DNA of 7,865 nucleotides from JBGTLA01 sp041744375 (GCA_041744375.1 JBGTLA010000154.1:1-7865); one strand, 5' to 3'. Shown: positions 1 through 7,008, numbered from the stretch's first letter. A program made the numbers and translations. The notes: generated from the sequence alone by a model not told the origin.

Positions 1-502
1 ACAGCAGCGAGCCGCCCCCGAAATCCCCCACCAGATTGAGGGGAACCACCGGCTCGGCGCGAGTTCCAATGGCCGACAAGGCTCCCGAGGCGGCGATGTA
101 GTCGATGTCGTGGCCGGCCCGCCCGGCCAGGGGGCCGTCCTGGCCCCATCCCGTCATACGTCCGTAGACGAGGGCGGGGTTGCGCGCCAGACACGGGTCC
201 GGACCCACTCCCAGTCGTTCGGCCACCCCCGGCCGGAAGCCCTCCACCAGCACGTCCGCCTCGGCCACCAGCGCCAGCACCAGATCGAGCCCCGCGGCGG
301 CTTTCAAGTCGATTGCCACCGAGCGTTTGCCCCGATTGAGCAGGTCGGTGGCGGTGGCCGAGTCGTGTTCTCTCCGCGCCTGCGACGGTCGAATCACCTG
401 CACCACATCTGCCCCCAGGTCGGCCAGCACCATGGCGGCATGAGGGGCCGGGCCGAGCCCCGCCAATTCGACGATGCGCACACCGCTCAGAGGTCCTGGC
501 AT
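1..502 (-). CDS. mcr: Alpha-methylacyl-CoA racemase (CaiB/BaiF CoA-transferase family III), N-terminal part, cut by window edge
   Basis: This enzyme family interconverts the 2R and 2S forms of 2-methyl-branched acyl-CoA thioesters, letting branched fatty acids or sterol side chains enter beta-oxidation; it acts in the cytoplasm. The visible 167 residues begin MPGPLSGVRIVELAG and include GADVVQVIRPS (30-40), RGKRSVAIDLK (57-67), EGFRPGVAERLG (87-98), GRMTGWGQDGP (114-124), GHDIDYI (130-136) and NLVGDFGGGS (156-165). By my recollection of Mycobacterium tuberculosis Mcr, R96, H131 and D160 match its catalytic Arg91, His126 and Asp156. The matching glutamate would lie beyond the edge. Family members are about 360 residues, so roughly the second half is missing. 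The ATG is 10 bp after the stop of the upstream ATPase gene and has no clear Shine-Dalgarno, which suggests translation coupled to that gene. A formyl-CoA or other family III CoA-transferase is the alternative, but the GHDI(D/N)Y and LVGDFGGGS motifs favour the racemase branch. Confidence 0.9.
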   Translation of the reverse strand, partial: MPGPLSGVRIVELAGLGPAPHAAMVLADLGADVVQVIRPSQARREHDSATATDLLNRGKRSVAIDLKAAAGLDLVLALVAEADVLVEGFRPGVAERLGVGPDPCLARNPALVYGRMTGWGQDGPLAGRAGHDIDYIAASGALSAIGTRAEPVVPLNLVGDFGGGSLL

Positions 503-512
503 GGGCCGAGAC

Positions 513-1532
513 TCAGGCGTCGACGAGGTAGCAGGCCGCCATGTGGCCCCCGCCCTTGTCCTCGAGCGGCGGATGCACGTTCTCGAAGCACACGTCCGTG
601 GCCCACGGGCAGCGCTGGATGAAGCGGCATTCGGGCTCGGGGTTGATGGCCTTGGAGATACCCCCCTTGATCTCGACGGGGGTGCGGACATAGGAGGGGT
701 CGGGCACCGGAACGGCCGAAAGCAACGCCTTCGTGTACGGGTGCTTGGGGTTGGCCAGGATCTCCTCGGTGGGCCCGATCTCCACGATCTTCCCGAGGTA
801 CATCACGGCGATGCGGTCGCACATGTAGCGGGCGACGGCGAGATCGTGGGTGATGTACAGATACGACACCCCCAGGTCCTTGGCCAGGTTGGTCATCAGC
901 TCCATGATCGAGATGCGGATGCTGACATCGAGCATGGACGTGGGCTCGTCGGCCACGACGAACGACGGATTCATCACGAGAGCGCGCGCCACGGCGACAC
1001 GCTGACGTTGTCCACCCGACAGTTCGTGGGGATACCTGAACAAGAAGCTCTCCGGCGGGGTGAGGCCCACCAGGCGCAAGAGCTCGAGGACGCGCTGCTC
1101 CCGGTCGGTGATCGTTCCCACCTTCTGGACTGCCATCGGCTCGGAGACCGTGTCGAAAATCGTCCGGCGGGGATTCATCGACTCGTACGGATCCTGGAAG
1201 ATCATCTGCACGCGACGGCGGAACTCCTTCACTCCGCTCCGACTGATCTTGGCCACGTCCTTTTCGTATTCGGCGTCGCTGAACACGATCTTGCCCGCCG
1301 TCGGCTCCATCAGCTTGACCAGCATCCGCCCGGTGGTGGACTTGCCACACCCCGACTCCCCCACCAACCCGAGGCTCTCGCCGGGAGCGATGTCGAAGCT
1401 GATGCCGTCGACGGCGTGGATGAACTGGTTGGGCGAACGGAACATGCCCCGGGAGATGGGGAAACGCTGCTCGAGGTCGCGGACCGAGAGCAGAGGCTTC
1501 GTCTGGGGGGGCGTGGCGGCGGGAGCAGTCAT
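513..1532 (-). CDS. ABC importer ATP-binding subunit, OppF/DppF type
   Basis: This is one of two ATPase subunits that power a peptide/oligosaccharide-class ABC importer from the cytoplasmic side. The 339 residues hold Walker A GESGCGKST (58-66), Q-loop Q113 in MIFQDPYESMNP, signature LSGGQRQR (171-178), Walker B VVADEP (192-197) and the switch histidine H229 in YITHD. The C-terminal family extension (NPKHPYTKALLSAVP, from 261) follows. It contains C302, C308, C315 and C334, a spacing seen in family members that hold a [4Fe-4S] cluster. A longer reading frame extends to 1700. I chose the ATG at 1532 because the upstream 56 residues are low-quality Arg/Pro-rich sequence overlapping the preceding gene, and because the ATG forms an ATGA overlap with that gene's stop, typical of translational coupling. 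The racemase gene starts 10 bp downstream. All nucleotide-binding motifs are intact, so it should be active. Substrate is not predictable from the ATPase. Confidence 0.95.
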   Translation of the reverse strand: MTAPAATPPQTKPLLSVRDLEQRFPISRGMFRSPNQFIHAVDGISFDIAPGESLGLVGESGCGKSTTGRMLVKLMEPTAGKIVFSDAEYEKDVAKISRSGVKEFRRRVQMIFQDPYESMNPRRTIFDTVSEPMAVQKVGTITDREQRVLELLRLVGLTPPESFLFRYPHELSGGQRQRVAVARALVMNPSFVVADEPTSMLDVSIRISIMELMTNLAKDLGVSYLYITHDLAVARYMCDRIAVMYLGKIVEIGPTEEILANPKHPYTKALLSAVPVPDPSYVRTPVEIKGGISKAINPEPECRFIQRCPWATDVCFENVHPPLEDKGGGHMAACYLVDA

Positions 1533-2569
1533 CGCTGGAGGGCCTCCTCCAGGGCAGGAACATCTTCGTGATTCCAACAAGCCACCTTGTGGCCGCCGCC
1601 GATGTCGAGCAAGGGGGGTTCCTCCTCGGTGCAGCGCCGGGTGGCGAAAGGGCAGCGGGGATTGAAACGGCACCCGGCCGGCGGGCGCAGGAGGTCGCAC
1701 GGCTCACCTTCCAGAGGCGCCAGTACCCGGCGCGGGCCGGTGATGGAGGGAGTCGACCGCAACAGCAGATAGGCGTAGGGATGGCGGGGGCGGGCGAACA
1801 CTTCGGAGGTGGGTCCGTACTCGACCAGCTTCCCGGCGTACATGACCCCCAACGAGTCGGTGACCTCGGCGATCACGGCGATGTCGTGGGAGATGTAGAT
1901 GATCGACATCCCCATCTCGGCCTGGATGCGCTTTAGCTCCTTGAGAATCTGGTCCTGCACGATCACGTCGAGGGCGGTGGTGGGCTCGTCGGCGATGATC
2001 AGGCTGGGGCTGCAGGCCAGCGCCATGGCGATGACCGCCCGCTGGCGCATGCCCCCGGAGAACTCGTGTGGGTAACGGTCGAGCATCTCGCCGGGGAGTC
2101 CGACCGAGCCGAAGAGCCGCTCCATATGGTGGCGCTGCTCGTCGTAGCTCATCATTCCCCGGAAATGGGTGTCGAGCACCTCGCGGATTTGGTCTCCCAC
2201 CTTGTACACCGGATTCCAGGAGTTCATCGCTCCCTGGAACACCATGGCGATGTCTTTCCACCGGCGCGCGCGCATCTCCTCGTCCGAGAGCGCCAGCAGG
2301 TTCTCACCATCGAGGCGGATCTCCCCCGATATGTATTCGGCGTTCGACGGCAGCAGCCGCAGGAGAGAGAGGGCGACCGAGGTCTTACCGCAGCCGGACT
2401 CTCCCACCAGGCCGACCGCCTCACCCTGGTGAACGGTGAAGCTCACGTCGTCGACCGCCGAGACCTCCCCCGCCTTGATCTTGTAGTGCATCACCACGTC
2501 GTCGACCTCGAGCAACGGCTTGGTCGGGTCGATCTGTCGCGTGCGCAGGCTCTCGAGAGAAACAGTCAT
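1529..2569 (-). CDS. ABC importer ATP-binding subunit, OppD/DppD type
   Basis: This is the second ATPase subunit, expected to pair with the DppF-type partner encoded next. The 346 residues carry Walker A GESGCGKTS (56-64), Q-loop Q112 in VFQGAMNSWNP, signature FSGGMRQR (170-177), Walker B IIADEP (191-196) and H228 in YISHD. FSGGM in place of LSGGQ is usual for the D subunit, and the FQGAMN Q-loop separates this subunit from its partner. The C-terminal extension (RPRHPYAYLLLRSTP, from 260) includes C300, C306, C313 and C331, which match the possible iron-sulfur pattern in the partner ATPase. The ATG start is well supported by a strong AAAGGGG site (2574-2580) four bases upstream. The gene begins 15 bp after the DppC-type permease and its stop overlaps the next ATPase start by 4 bp. 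OppD/DppD assignment is firm; choosing between peptide, nickel and oligosaccharide transport is not possible. Confidence 0.95.
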   Translation of the reverse strand: MTVSLESLRTRQIDPTKPLLEVDDVVMHYKIKAGEVSAVDDVSFTVHQGEAVGLVGESGCGKTSVALSLLRLLPSNAEYISGEIRLDGENLLALSDEEMRARRWKDIAMVFQGAMNSWNPVYKVGDQIREVLDTHFRGMMSYDEQRHHMERLFGSVGLPGEMLDRYPHEFSGGMRQRAVIAMALACSPSLIIADEPTTALDVIVQDQILKELKRIQAEMGMSIIYISHDIAVIAEVTDSLGVMYAGKLVEYGPTSEVFARPRHPYAYLLLRSTPSITGPRRVLAPLEGEPCDLLRPPAGCRFNPRCPFATRRCTEEEPPLLDIGGGHKVACWNHEDVPALEEALQR

Positions 2570-2584
2570 CAGTCCCCTTTCAGT

Positions 2585-3718
2585 TCACCGGGCACGGAGG
2601 CGGGGGTTGATCACTTCGTCCATGCCCCGACCGACAATGAAGAAGGCGAAGGCGAGGAACGACACGGCCAGACCGGCGGGGAACAGCAGCCACCAGAAGT
2701 CCGTGCCGCTGAGTAGGTAACCCTGGGTCTGGGCGGTGTTGATCATGACACCCCACGTCATGGGGACATTGAGGAGGCCGAAGAACGACAGGGTGGCCTC
2801 GATGGCGATCGCCTCGGTCACCCCGAACATCATGAACAGGAAGGTCAGGGGCAGGACGTTGGGAACGATGTGGCGGAAAATGACGTGCCAGTCACCCCCG
2901 CCGGCCACCCGGGCGGCGTCGATGTAGGCCTTGACCTTGATGGCCAGCGCCTGGGACTTGAGGACGATGGCGGTCCCCCCGAACCCGTTGAGGACTCCGA
3001 TAAGCAATCCCAGCATGACCATGTTGATCGAGAAAGCTGCGCTCAAGACGATGAGAAGCGGCAGCAGGGGCATCAAGAGGATGAGGTCGGCGAAACGCAT
3101 CAGGCCACCGTCGATCCACCCGCCGTAATAGGCGGCTATTGCCCCGACGGTGGTGGCGAACAGGACGGTCGTCAGGGCGGCCACGGCCCCGAGCAGGAAG
3201 GCGGCCCGCGTGCTGTACAACAACTGGGAGAAGATGTCGCGCCCCTGGGGGTCGGTGCCCAGGAAGTGGGGGTAGTCACCGGCGAGGGTGGGGGGCGCCG
3301 GTTGAAGGCGAACGGTCACCGTGTCGCCCAGGCTGGTGAGGGGACCGAACCGCAGACGCGCCTCCTGGTACTCCATCTCGCTGATGGGGTCGGTGACCTC
3401 CTCCACTACCGTCACCTCAACGGCCACCGAGTCGTATCCCACTACTGGGTCGTAGATGGCCGGGTCCCACACCGTGGCCATGAGGATCGGGTGGATGATG
3501 GCCATGACGGCGAAGATGGCGATCATCGCCAGGCCCACCAATCCCAGCTTGTTGTCGCGGAACAGCGCCCAGTTGCGGGCGAAGCTGCGCCGGAACAGAC
3601 GGAGCCGGATGCGCCATATGGGAGTGTCCGCCAAGGCTCGGGTGGCCAGTTCCCGGGCCAGGTCATCGCCCGTGGCCCGGGAAACCTCATGCTTGGTGGT
3701 GCGCTCGTTGATGCTCAA
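2585..3718 (-). CDS. ABC importer permease, OppC/DppC type, with enlarged external loop
   Basis: This is one of two membrane subunits forming the translocation channel. The 377 residues comprise an N-terminal cytoplasmic tail with the OppC-type approach to helix 1 (RRSFARNWALFRDNKLGLVG), then hydrophobic segments near 58-80, 171-197, 209-228, 232-250, 289-315 and 342-362. The HFLGTDPQGRDIFSQLLY motif (151-168) is the classical OppC signature. The EAA loop that docks on the ATPases is AARVAGGGDWHVIFRHIVPN (268-287). The start codon is TTG at 3718. It is supported by GAAAGGG (3724-3730) five bases upstream and by the lack of an in-frame ATG before residue 65. Residues 84-148, between helix 1 and the GTD motif, form an acidic, Val-rich segment much longer than the short linker I expect in OppC. 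The gene follows the DppB-type permease by 10 bp and precedes the DppD-type ATPase by 15 bp. Confidence 0.94.
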   Translation of the reverse strand: MSINERTTKHEVSRATGDDLARELATRALADTPIWRIRLRLFRRSFARNWALFRDNKLGLVGLAMIAIFAVMAIIHPILMATVWDPAIYDPVVGYDSVAVEVTVVEEVTDPISEMEYQEARLRFGPLTSLGDTVTVRLQPAPPTLAGDYPHFLGTDPQGRDIFSQLLYSTRAAFLLGAVAALTTVLFATTVGAIAAYYGGWIDGGLMRFADLILLMPLLPLLIVLSAAFSINMVMLGLLIGVLNGFGGTAIVLKSQALAIKVKAYIDAARVAGGGDWHVIFRHIVPNVLPLTFLFMMFGVTEAIAIEATLSFFGLLNVPMTWGVMINTAQTQGYLLSGTDFWWLLFPAGLAVSFLAFAFFIVGRGMDEVINPRLRAR

Positions 3719-3728
3719 GCCGGCCCTT

Positions 3729-4886
3729 TCACGAGATGCGAATGCGGGGGTCGAGGACCGTGTAGAGGATGTCGGCCACGAGGTGACCCACCAACGCCAG
3801 CACGCCCGTTATCGACAGGGCTCCGATGGCCAACGGGAGGTCGTTGACCCCGATGGCCTGCAAAAAAATCAGGCCCATGCCGGGCCAGGAAAATATCGTC
3901 TCGGTGATGATGCCGCCCCCGATGACGAACGCCAGCGCCAGCACGAGCGAGGTGGTGACGGGCAGCATGGCGTTGCGGGCGGCGTGCCGGTCGCGGATGG
4001 CGCGGTCGTGGAGGCCCTTGGCCCGGGCCGTGAGGATGTAATCCTCACCGAGCGTCTCCAGCATGGAACTGCGAGTCAGGAGCATCGTTGCCCCGAAGGC
4101 CACCAGGCCGAGGGTGACCACGGGCAGGACCGTGTGGTGGGCGATGTCGGCGGCATAGGTGCGCATGGGCGACAGATACCAGTAGAGCAACAACCCTCCC
4201 ACCGTCACCAGGGCCGCCCCCTGCCGCAGGCGATGCTCCACCACTGGGTTGGTGGCGAAGCGCTTGATGGCCAGACGCATCAGACCGTAGAGGACGCCGG
4301 TTATCACGACCGTGAGGACGATCAACTCGAACACGTCGTTGGCGAGAAAAGGCGCGCCCTGCCACAGGCGGGCATCGATGAACCGGCCGATGGGAAACCA
4401 CCCCAGGAAGAATCCGAACAGCCACAGCATGACGATGGCGAACCAGGGGTAGAAAACGGTCTGGAGGAACACCCCGCCGACGATGAGCCCCTGCTCGGTC
4501 TTTCCGCCCCGCCCCCAGGCGATGAGCTTGCCCGTCTTGAAGCCGAGCCAGAAGGCGAACAGGGTGGCGGTGAGGAAGAGATAGAGCGTGCGGGGAAGGG
4601 CGTTCCAGAGGATGGCGGACACCTCCTGGGGGTATCTGCTGAAGCTGACCCCTAGATCCCCGCGAAAGAAGTTGGTGATGTAGGTGAAGTACTGGATGTG
4701 GAGGGGTTGGTCGAGACCCAGCCGGGCCCTCAGATCGGCCCGGGCGGTGAGAGGGATGGAAGGATCACCGATGAGCGTGTCGGAGACGTCGCCCGGCATG
4801 AGCTGGAGGATCAGCCAGATCACGCTCAAGAAGATCACGAACAGGATCCCCATCTGGATGAAACGACGGAGGAGGAACTTGATCAT
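3729..4886 (-). CDS. ABC importer permease, OppB/DppB type, with extra membrane segment
   Basis: This is the partner membrane subunit of the importer. The 385 residues begin MIKFLLRRFIQ, the typical OppB N-terminus, followed by helix 1 (8-30) ending in LMPGD. RLGLDQPLHIQYFTYI (55-70) and RGDLGVSFSRYPQEV (75-89) are conserved external-loop motifs. Further hydrophobic segments lie near 99-121, 134-162, 185-204, 222-238, 252-271, 305-332 and 351-375. The EAA loop is ARAKGLHDRAIRDRHAARNA (287-306), and GIITETIFSWPGMG (325-338) is the standard C-terminal signature. Typical members are about 310-340 residues with six helices. This one has about eight hydrophobic segments, with the extra material between FPIGRF (164-169) and HTVLPVVTLG (251-260). 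The ATG start gives the canonical N-terminus, but its best Shine-Dalgarno-like GAGAGGA lies about 14 bases upstream, which is far. The gene is downstream of the binding-protein gene across a hairpin-bearing gap. Confidence 0.94.
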   Translation of the reverse strand: MIKFLLRRFIQMGILFVIFLSVIWLILQLMPGDVSDTLIGDPSIPLTARADLRARLGLDQPLHIQYFTYITNFFRGDLGVSFSRYPQEVSAILWNALPRTLYLFLTATLFAFWLGFKTGKLIAWGRGGKTEQGLIVGGVFLQTVFYPWFAIVMLWLFGFFLGWFPIGRFIDARLWQGAPFLANDVFELIVLTVVITGVLYGLMRLAIKRFATNPVVEHRLRQGAALVTVGGLLLYWYLSPMRTYAADIAHHTVLPVVTLGLVAFGATMLLTRSSMLETLGEDYILTARAKGLHDRAIRDRHAARNAMLPVTTSLVLALAFVIGGGIITETIFSWPGMGLIFLQAIGVNDLPLAIGALSITGVLALVGHLVADILYTVLDPRIRIS

Positions 4887-4963
4887 GGGGCTGAACTCGA
4901 TCCTCTCGTGTCGATGCAGGAATCACCACTCGGCACGGGCGCCAACCTAGCAGTACGAGCAGA

Positions 4964-4998
4964 AAGTTGGGGGGTGGCTCCCGGCCACCCCCCAACTT
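4964..4998 (-). terminator. Perfect 15-bp hairpin between binding-protein and permease genes (attenuator or mRNA-stabilising stem)
   Basis: Arms 4964-4978 (AAGTTGGGGGGTGGC) and 4984-4998 are exact reverse complements around a 5-nt loop. The structure begins 29 bp past the binding-protein stop and ends 77 bp before the permease start. Read on the minus strand it is followed by TCTGCTC, a poor U-tract, so full intrinsic termination is doubtful. Partial termination, or 3'-end protection of the binding-protein mRNA, fits better. Differential expression through such intercistronic stems is well known in binding-protein operons such as malE-malF. The rest of the 141-bp gap shows no convincing promoter or small gene. 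Confidence 0.7.
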
Positions 4999-5027
4999 CT
5001 CTCATCGGTCGATCCGTCCGATCGCGC

Positions 5028-6995
5028 TCAGCGAGCGGCCACCGTGCCCTGGGCACCATTTATGAACTGGAGGCCCGAGAGGGTCTCGGTGAACGGGAAG
5101 TCGACAGAGTTGTTGTAGAACTCCAGGATGGGGGTGTCGAACAGCGGGATGTGGGGCTTGTCGCGGGCGATGAGCCGCTCCATCTCCCACAGGATCTCCC
5201 GCGCCTCGTCCAGGTCCTGGGTGGCGTCGTAGGCAGCCACGAGAGCGTCGTACTCCTCGCTGCTGTACTGGGTGTTGTTCGAGCCGCCCCCGGTGCCGAA
5301 GAAGGCTCCGTGGAACGACGGGAACGCCGCGTTCCCCAACGAGTACCCGAGGATGAACATGTCGAAGTCGCTCGTGTACTGGTTGTCGTCGTCCGTGGCG
5401 AACACATCCGCCACAATCTTGTTGAAGTCCGTCGGGAGCGAAAGGATGGGGATGCCCATCTCGATGGCCACCCCCGAGATGTAGTTGCCGAACGTGGCCC
5501 GGAACGGGTCGTAGGACGCCGTCGGGGTCAACATGTCGATCTGCTCGACGGTGTTCCCGTCGGGATCGATCAGGCCTTCACCGGGCGAGAACGTCAGGCC
5601 CTCCGCCGGGGTGGCGGAGTAGTCCACGCCCTCACCGGACCATCCGGGGGGAGTTGCCCAATCGTAACCGGCCTCGGTGAGGATCCTGATGGCCTCGGCG
5701 CGACGGGTGTCGTCGTCGGCTCCCGCCAGCTGGCTCTCGGCTATCTCGGCCGCCGCCACTTCGTCATACCACGCCGCGTTGCCCTCCGGAAGGATGGCGT
5801 ACAGCGGGTAGGGGATGTCCTGGAGGAGGCTCTCGGTCACGAACTCCTTGTTGATGAGCACCGCCACGGCGTCACGGAACGCCGAGTCGGACATGGGAGC
5901 GCGGCTGTGGTTGAAGGCCACGAACCGGAACCCGTTGACCTGGTTGACGATGGCCGTCAGGTCATCATTACCGAGCACCTGATCCTGGAACCCACGCTGC
6001 ATGCCCAAGGGATTGAGGAGGAACTCCACCTCACCGTTGGCCAGCGCCAGCACGGCCGCCTCCTGCCCCCCGTAGAGCGGGAAGTTGAAGTTGTCGGCGA
6101 ACGGTCCTTCCGTCCAGGTGACACCGCCCGATTCCCGGGTGACGCCGGCGTCGGAGTACGTGTCGTTGGCCACCGAGGCGGCGAAGCTGCCTTCCTGACG
6201 CTCGGCGAAGATGGTGGCACCGCTGGCGGGAGCACCCTCGCCGGAGGCGGCCACCAGCGTGGTGGCCGGGTCGTCGGAGGCACGGGCCTCTTCGACCACG
6301 TCGGCCCAGAAGTGCTCGGGCATGACCGGCATCAACGGCACGCCGTTGCCCGGTCCCCACAGACCGAGACCGGGCTCGGTGTTGAAGGTGACCCGCACGG
6401 TGGTGTCGTCCACCGCCTCGACCGAGTCGACTACGTCGGCGTCCACGAAGTCGGCCCAGTTGGCGGCCAGCTGGAACTCGACCGCGGTCTCCCAGGTGAA
6501 CGCCACGTCCGAGGCTGTCACCGGCTCACCGTCGGACCAGACGACGTCGTCGCGGAGGGTGATCTCACCAACCCACACGTCGCCGTCCTGTACGGTCGGC
6601 TCGAGCTCGCCTGCTGCCAGATCGGGAACCAGCTCCAAGCCGGGGAGCTGGACCGTGTAGGGGGAGCGAGCGCTCGGCTGCAATACGTAGCCGTTCCACA
6701 CGGTGCTGCCCGAGGTGTCGTAGTAACTCCACAGGTTGTCGGTGGTCATGTCCTGGAAGATGCCCAGGGTGTAGGTGTCCAGATCTCCGGTAGCCGGGGG
6801 AGGCGTCTCATCGGGCTCGGTGGTGTCCGGATCCGGGTCCGGGTCCGGGGCCGGAGCAGTGGTCGCGTCGGGGTCACCGGCCGTGGTCGTCGTCGGGTCG
6901 GCCGTGTCGCCTGTGCAGGCGGCGGCAACCAGCGATAACACGGCAATGAGTGCAAAGAGACGTACGAATGACGCCTTCTTTCTCATAGCTTGCAT
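5028..6995 (-). CDS. ABC importer solute-binding lipoprotein, family 5 (SBP_bac_5; DppA/OppA-like)
   Basis: This is the extracytoplasmic receptor that captures the cargo and hands it to the permeases. The 655 residues start with a lipoprotein signal: charged MRKKASFVR (4-12), hydrophobic LFALIAVLSLVAAA, and lipidation cysteine C27 within VAAAC, a permissive lipobox with Ala at -3. A disordered Thr/Pro/Asp-rich tether (28-70) includes alternating Pro-Asp at 50-57. The family 5 fold follows, with its hallmark LRDDVVWSDGEPVTASDVAF (147-166), a second conserved block MSDSAFRDAVAVLINKEF (368-385) and C-terminal KPHIPLFDTPILEF (613-626). Many peptide-binding members are near 530 residues, so this is long and closer to oligosaccharide- or large-ligand-binding members. 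The reading frame continues upstream to 7040, but I chose the ATG at 6995 because GAGGGA (7003-7008) lies seven bases before it and it gives a compact signal peptide. The ATG at 6986 is the alternative. The ligand cannot be assigned. Confidence 0.94.
   Translation of the reverse strand: MQAMRKKASFVRLFALIAVLSLVAAACTGDTADPTTTTAGDPDATTAPAPDPDPDPDTTEPDETPPPATGDLDTYTLGIFQDMTTDNLWSYYDTSGSTVWNGYVLQPSARSPYTVQLPGLELVPDLAAGELEPTVQDGDVWVGEITLRDDVVWSDGEPVTASDVAFTWETAVEFQLAANWADFVDADVVDSVEAVDDTTVRVTFNTEPGLGLWGPGNGVPLMPVMPEHFWADVVEEARASDDPATTLVAASGEGAPASGATIFAERQEGSFAASVANDTYSDAGVTRESGGVTWTEGPFADNFNFPLYGGQEAAVLALANGEVEFLLNPLGMQRGFQDQVLGNDDLTAIVNQVNGFRFVAFNHSRAPMSDSAFRDAVAVLINKEFVTESLLQDIPYPLYAILPEGNAAWYDEVAAAEIAESQLAGADDDTRRAEAIRILTEAGYDWATPPGWSGEGVDYSATPAEGLTFSPGEGLIDPDGNTVEQIDMLTPTASYDPFRATFGNYISGVAIEMGIPILSLPTDFNKIVADVFATDDDNQYTSDFDMFILGYSLGNAAFPSFHGAFFGTGGGSNNTQYSSEEYDALVAAYDATQDLDEAREILWEMERLIARDKPHIPLFDTPILEFYNNSVDFPFTETLSGLQFINGAQGTVAAR
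6825..6854. repeat. Five imperfect 6-bp units (GTCCGG) encoding a Pro-Asp tether
   Basis: Plus-strand units are GTCCGG, ATCCGG, GTCCGG, GTCCGG and GGCCGG in direct tandem. On the coding strand each unit gives one Pro-Asp (or Pro-Ala) pair, residues 48-57 of the binding lipoprotein. Because the unit is two codons long, gain or loss of copies keeps the frame and only changes the tether length between the lipid anchor and the ligand-binding domain. Confidence 0.75.
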
Positions 6996-7002
6996 CGAGT
7001 AT

Positions 7003-7008
7003 TCCCTC
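7003..7008 (-). promoter_or_regulatory. Ribosome binding site deciding the binding-protein start
   Basis: The minus strand reads GAGGGA, within the purine-rich run AAAGAAGAGGGAA, seven bases before the ATG at 6995. The ATG at 6986 would be 16 bases away, and the frame's first possible start at 7040 would lie upstream of this site, so the site selects 6995. Confidence 0.65.

Noticed and set aside
110..622. A 170-codon plus-strand frame over the racemase gene
   Set aside because: The racemase reads on the minus strand with conserved catalytic motifs; the plus frame is His/Arg/Pro-rich shadow.
474..1571. A 365-codon plus-strand open frame opposite the DppF-type ATPase
   Set aside because: The minus strand has all ABC ATPase motifs in order. 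The plus frame shows no domain and has shadow composition.
1533..1700. A 56-residue N-terminal extension of the DppF-type ATPase
   Set aside because: It lies inside the DppD-type gene, is Arg/Pro-rich, and is not part of the family. The ATG at 1532 forms a typical 4-bp overlap.
487..1707. A 406-codon minus-strand frame overlapping the DppF-type ATPase in another phase
   Set aside because: It is Arg/Pro/His-rich and shares its span with the intact ATPase frame; no family motif is readable.
3456..4655. A 399-codon plus-strand open frame across the two permease genes
   Set aside because: It crosses two well-supported genes and has Asp/Glu/His/Gln-rich low-quality composition typical of the reverse complement of membrane-protein codons.
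4698..6938. A 746-codon open frame on the plus strand opposite the binding-protein gene
   Set aside because: It mirrors the coding strand of a clear SBP_bac_5 lipoprotein and reads as His/Gly/Arg/Val-rich sequence without any domain. Long antisense frames are expected in GC-rich genes.
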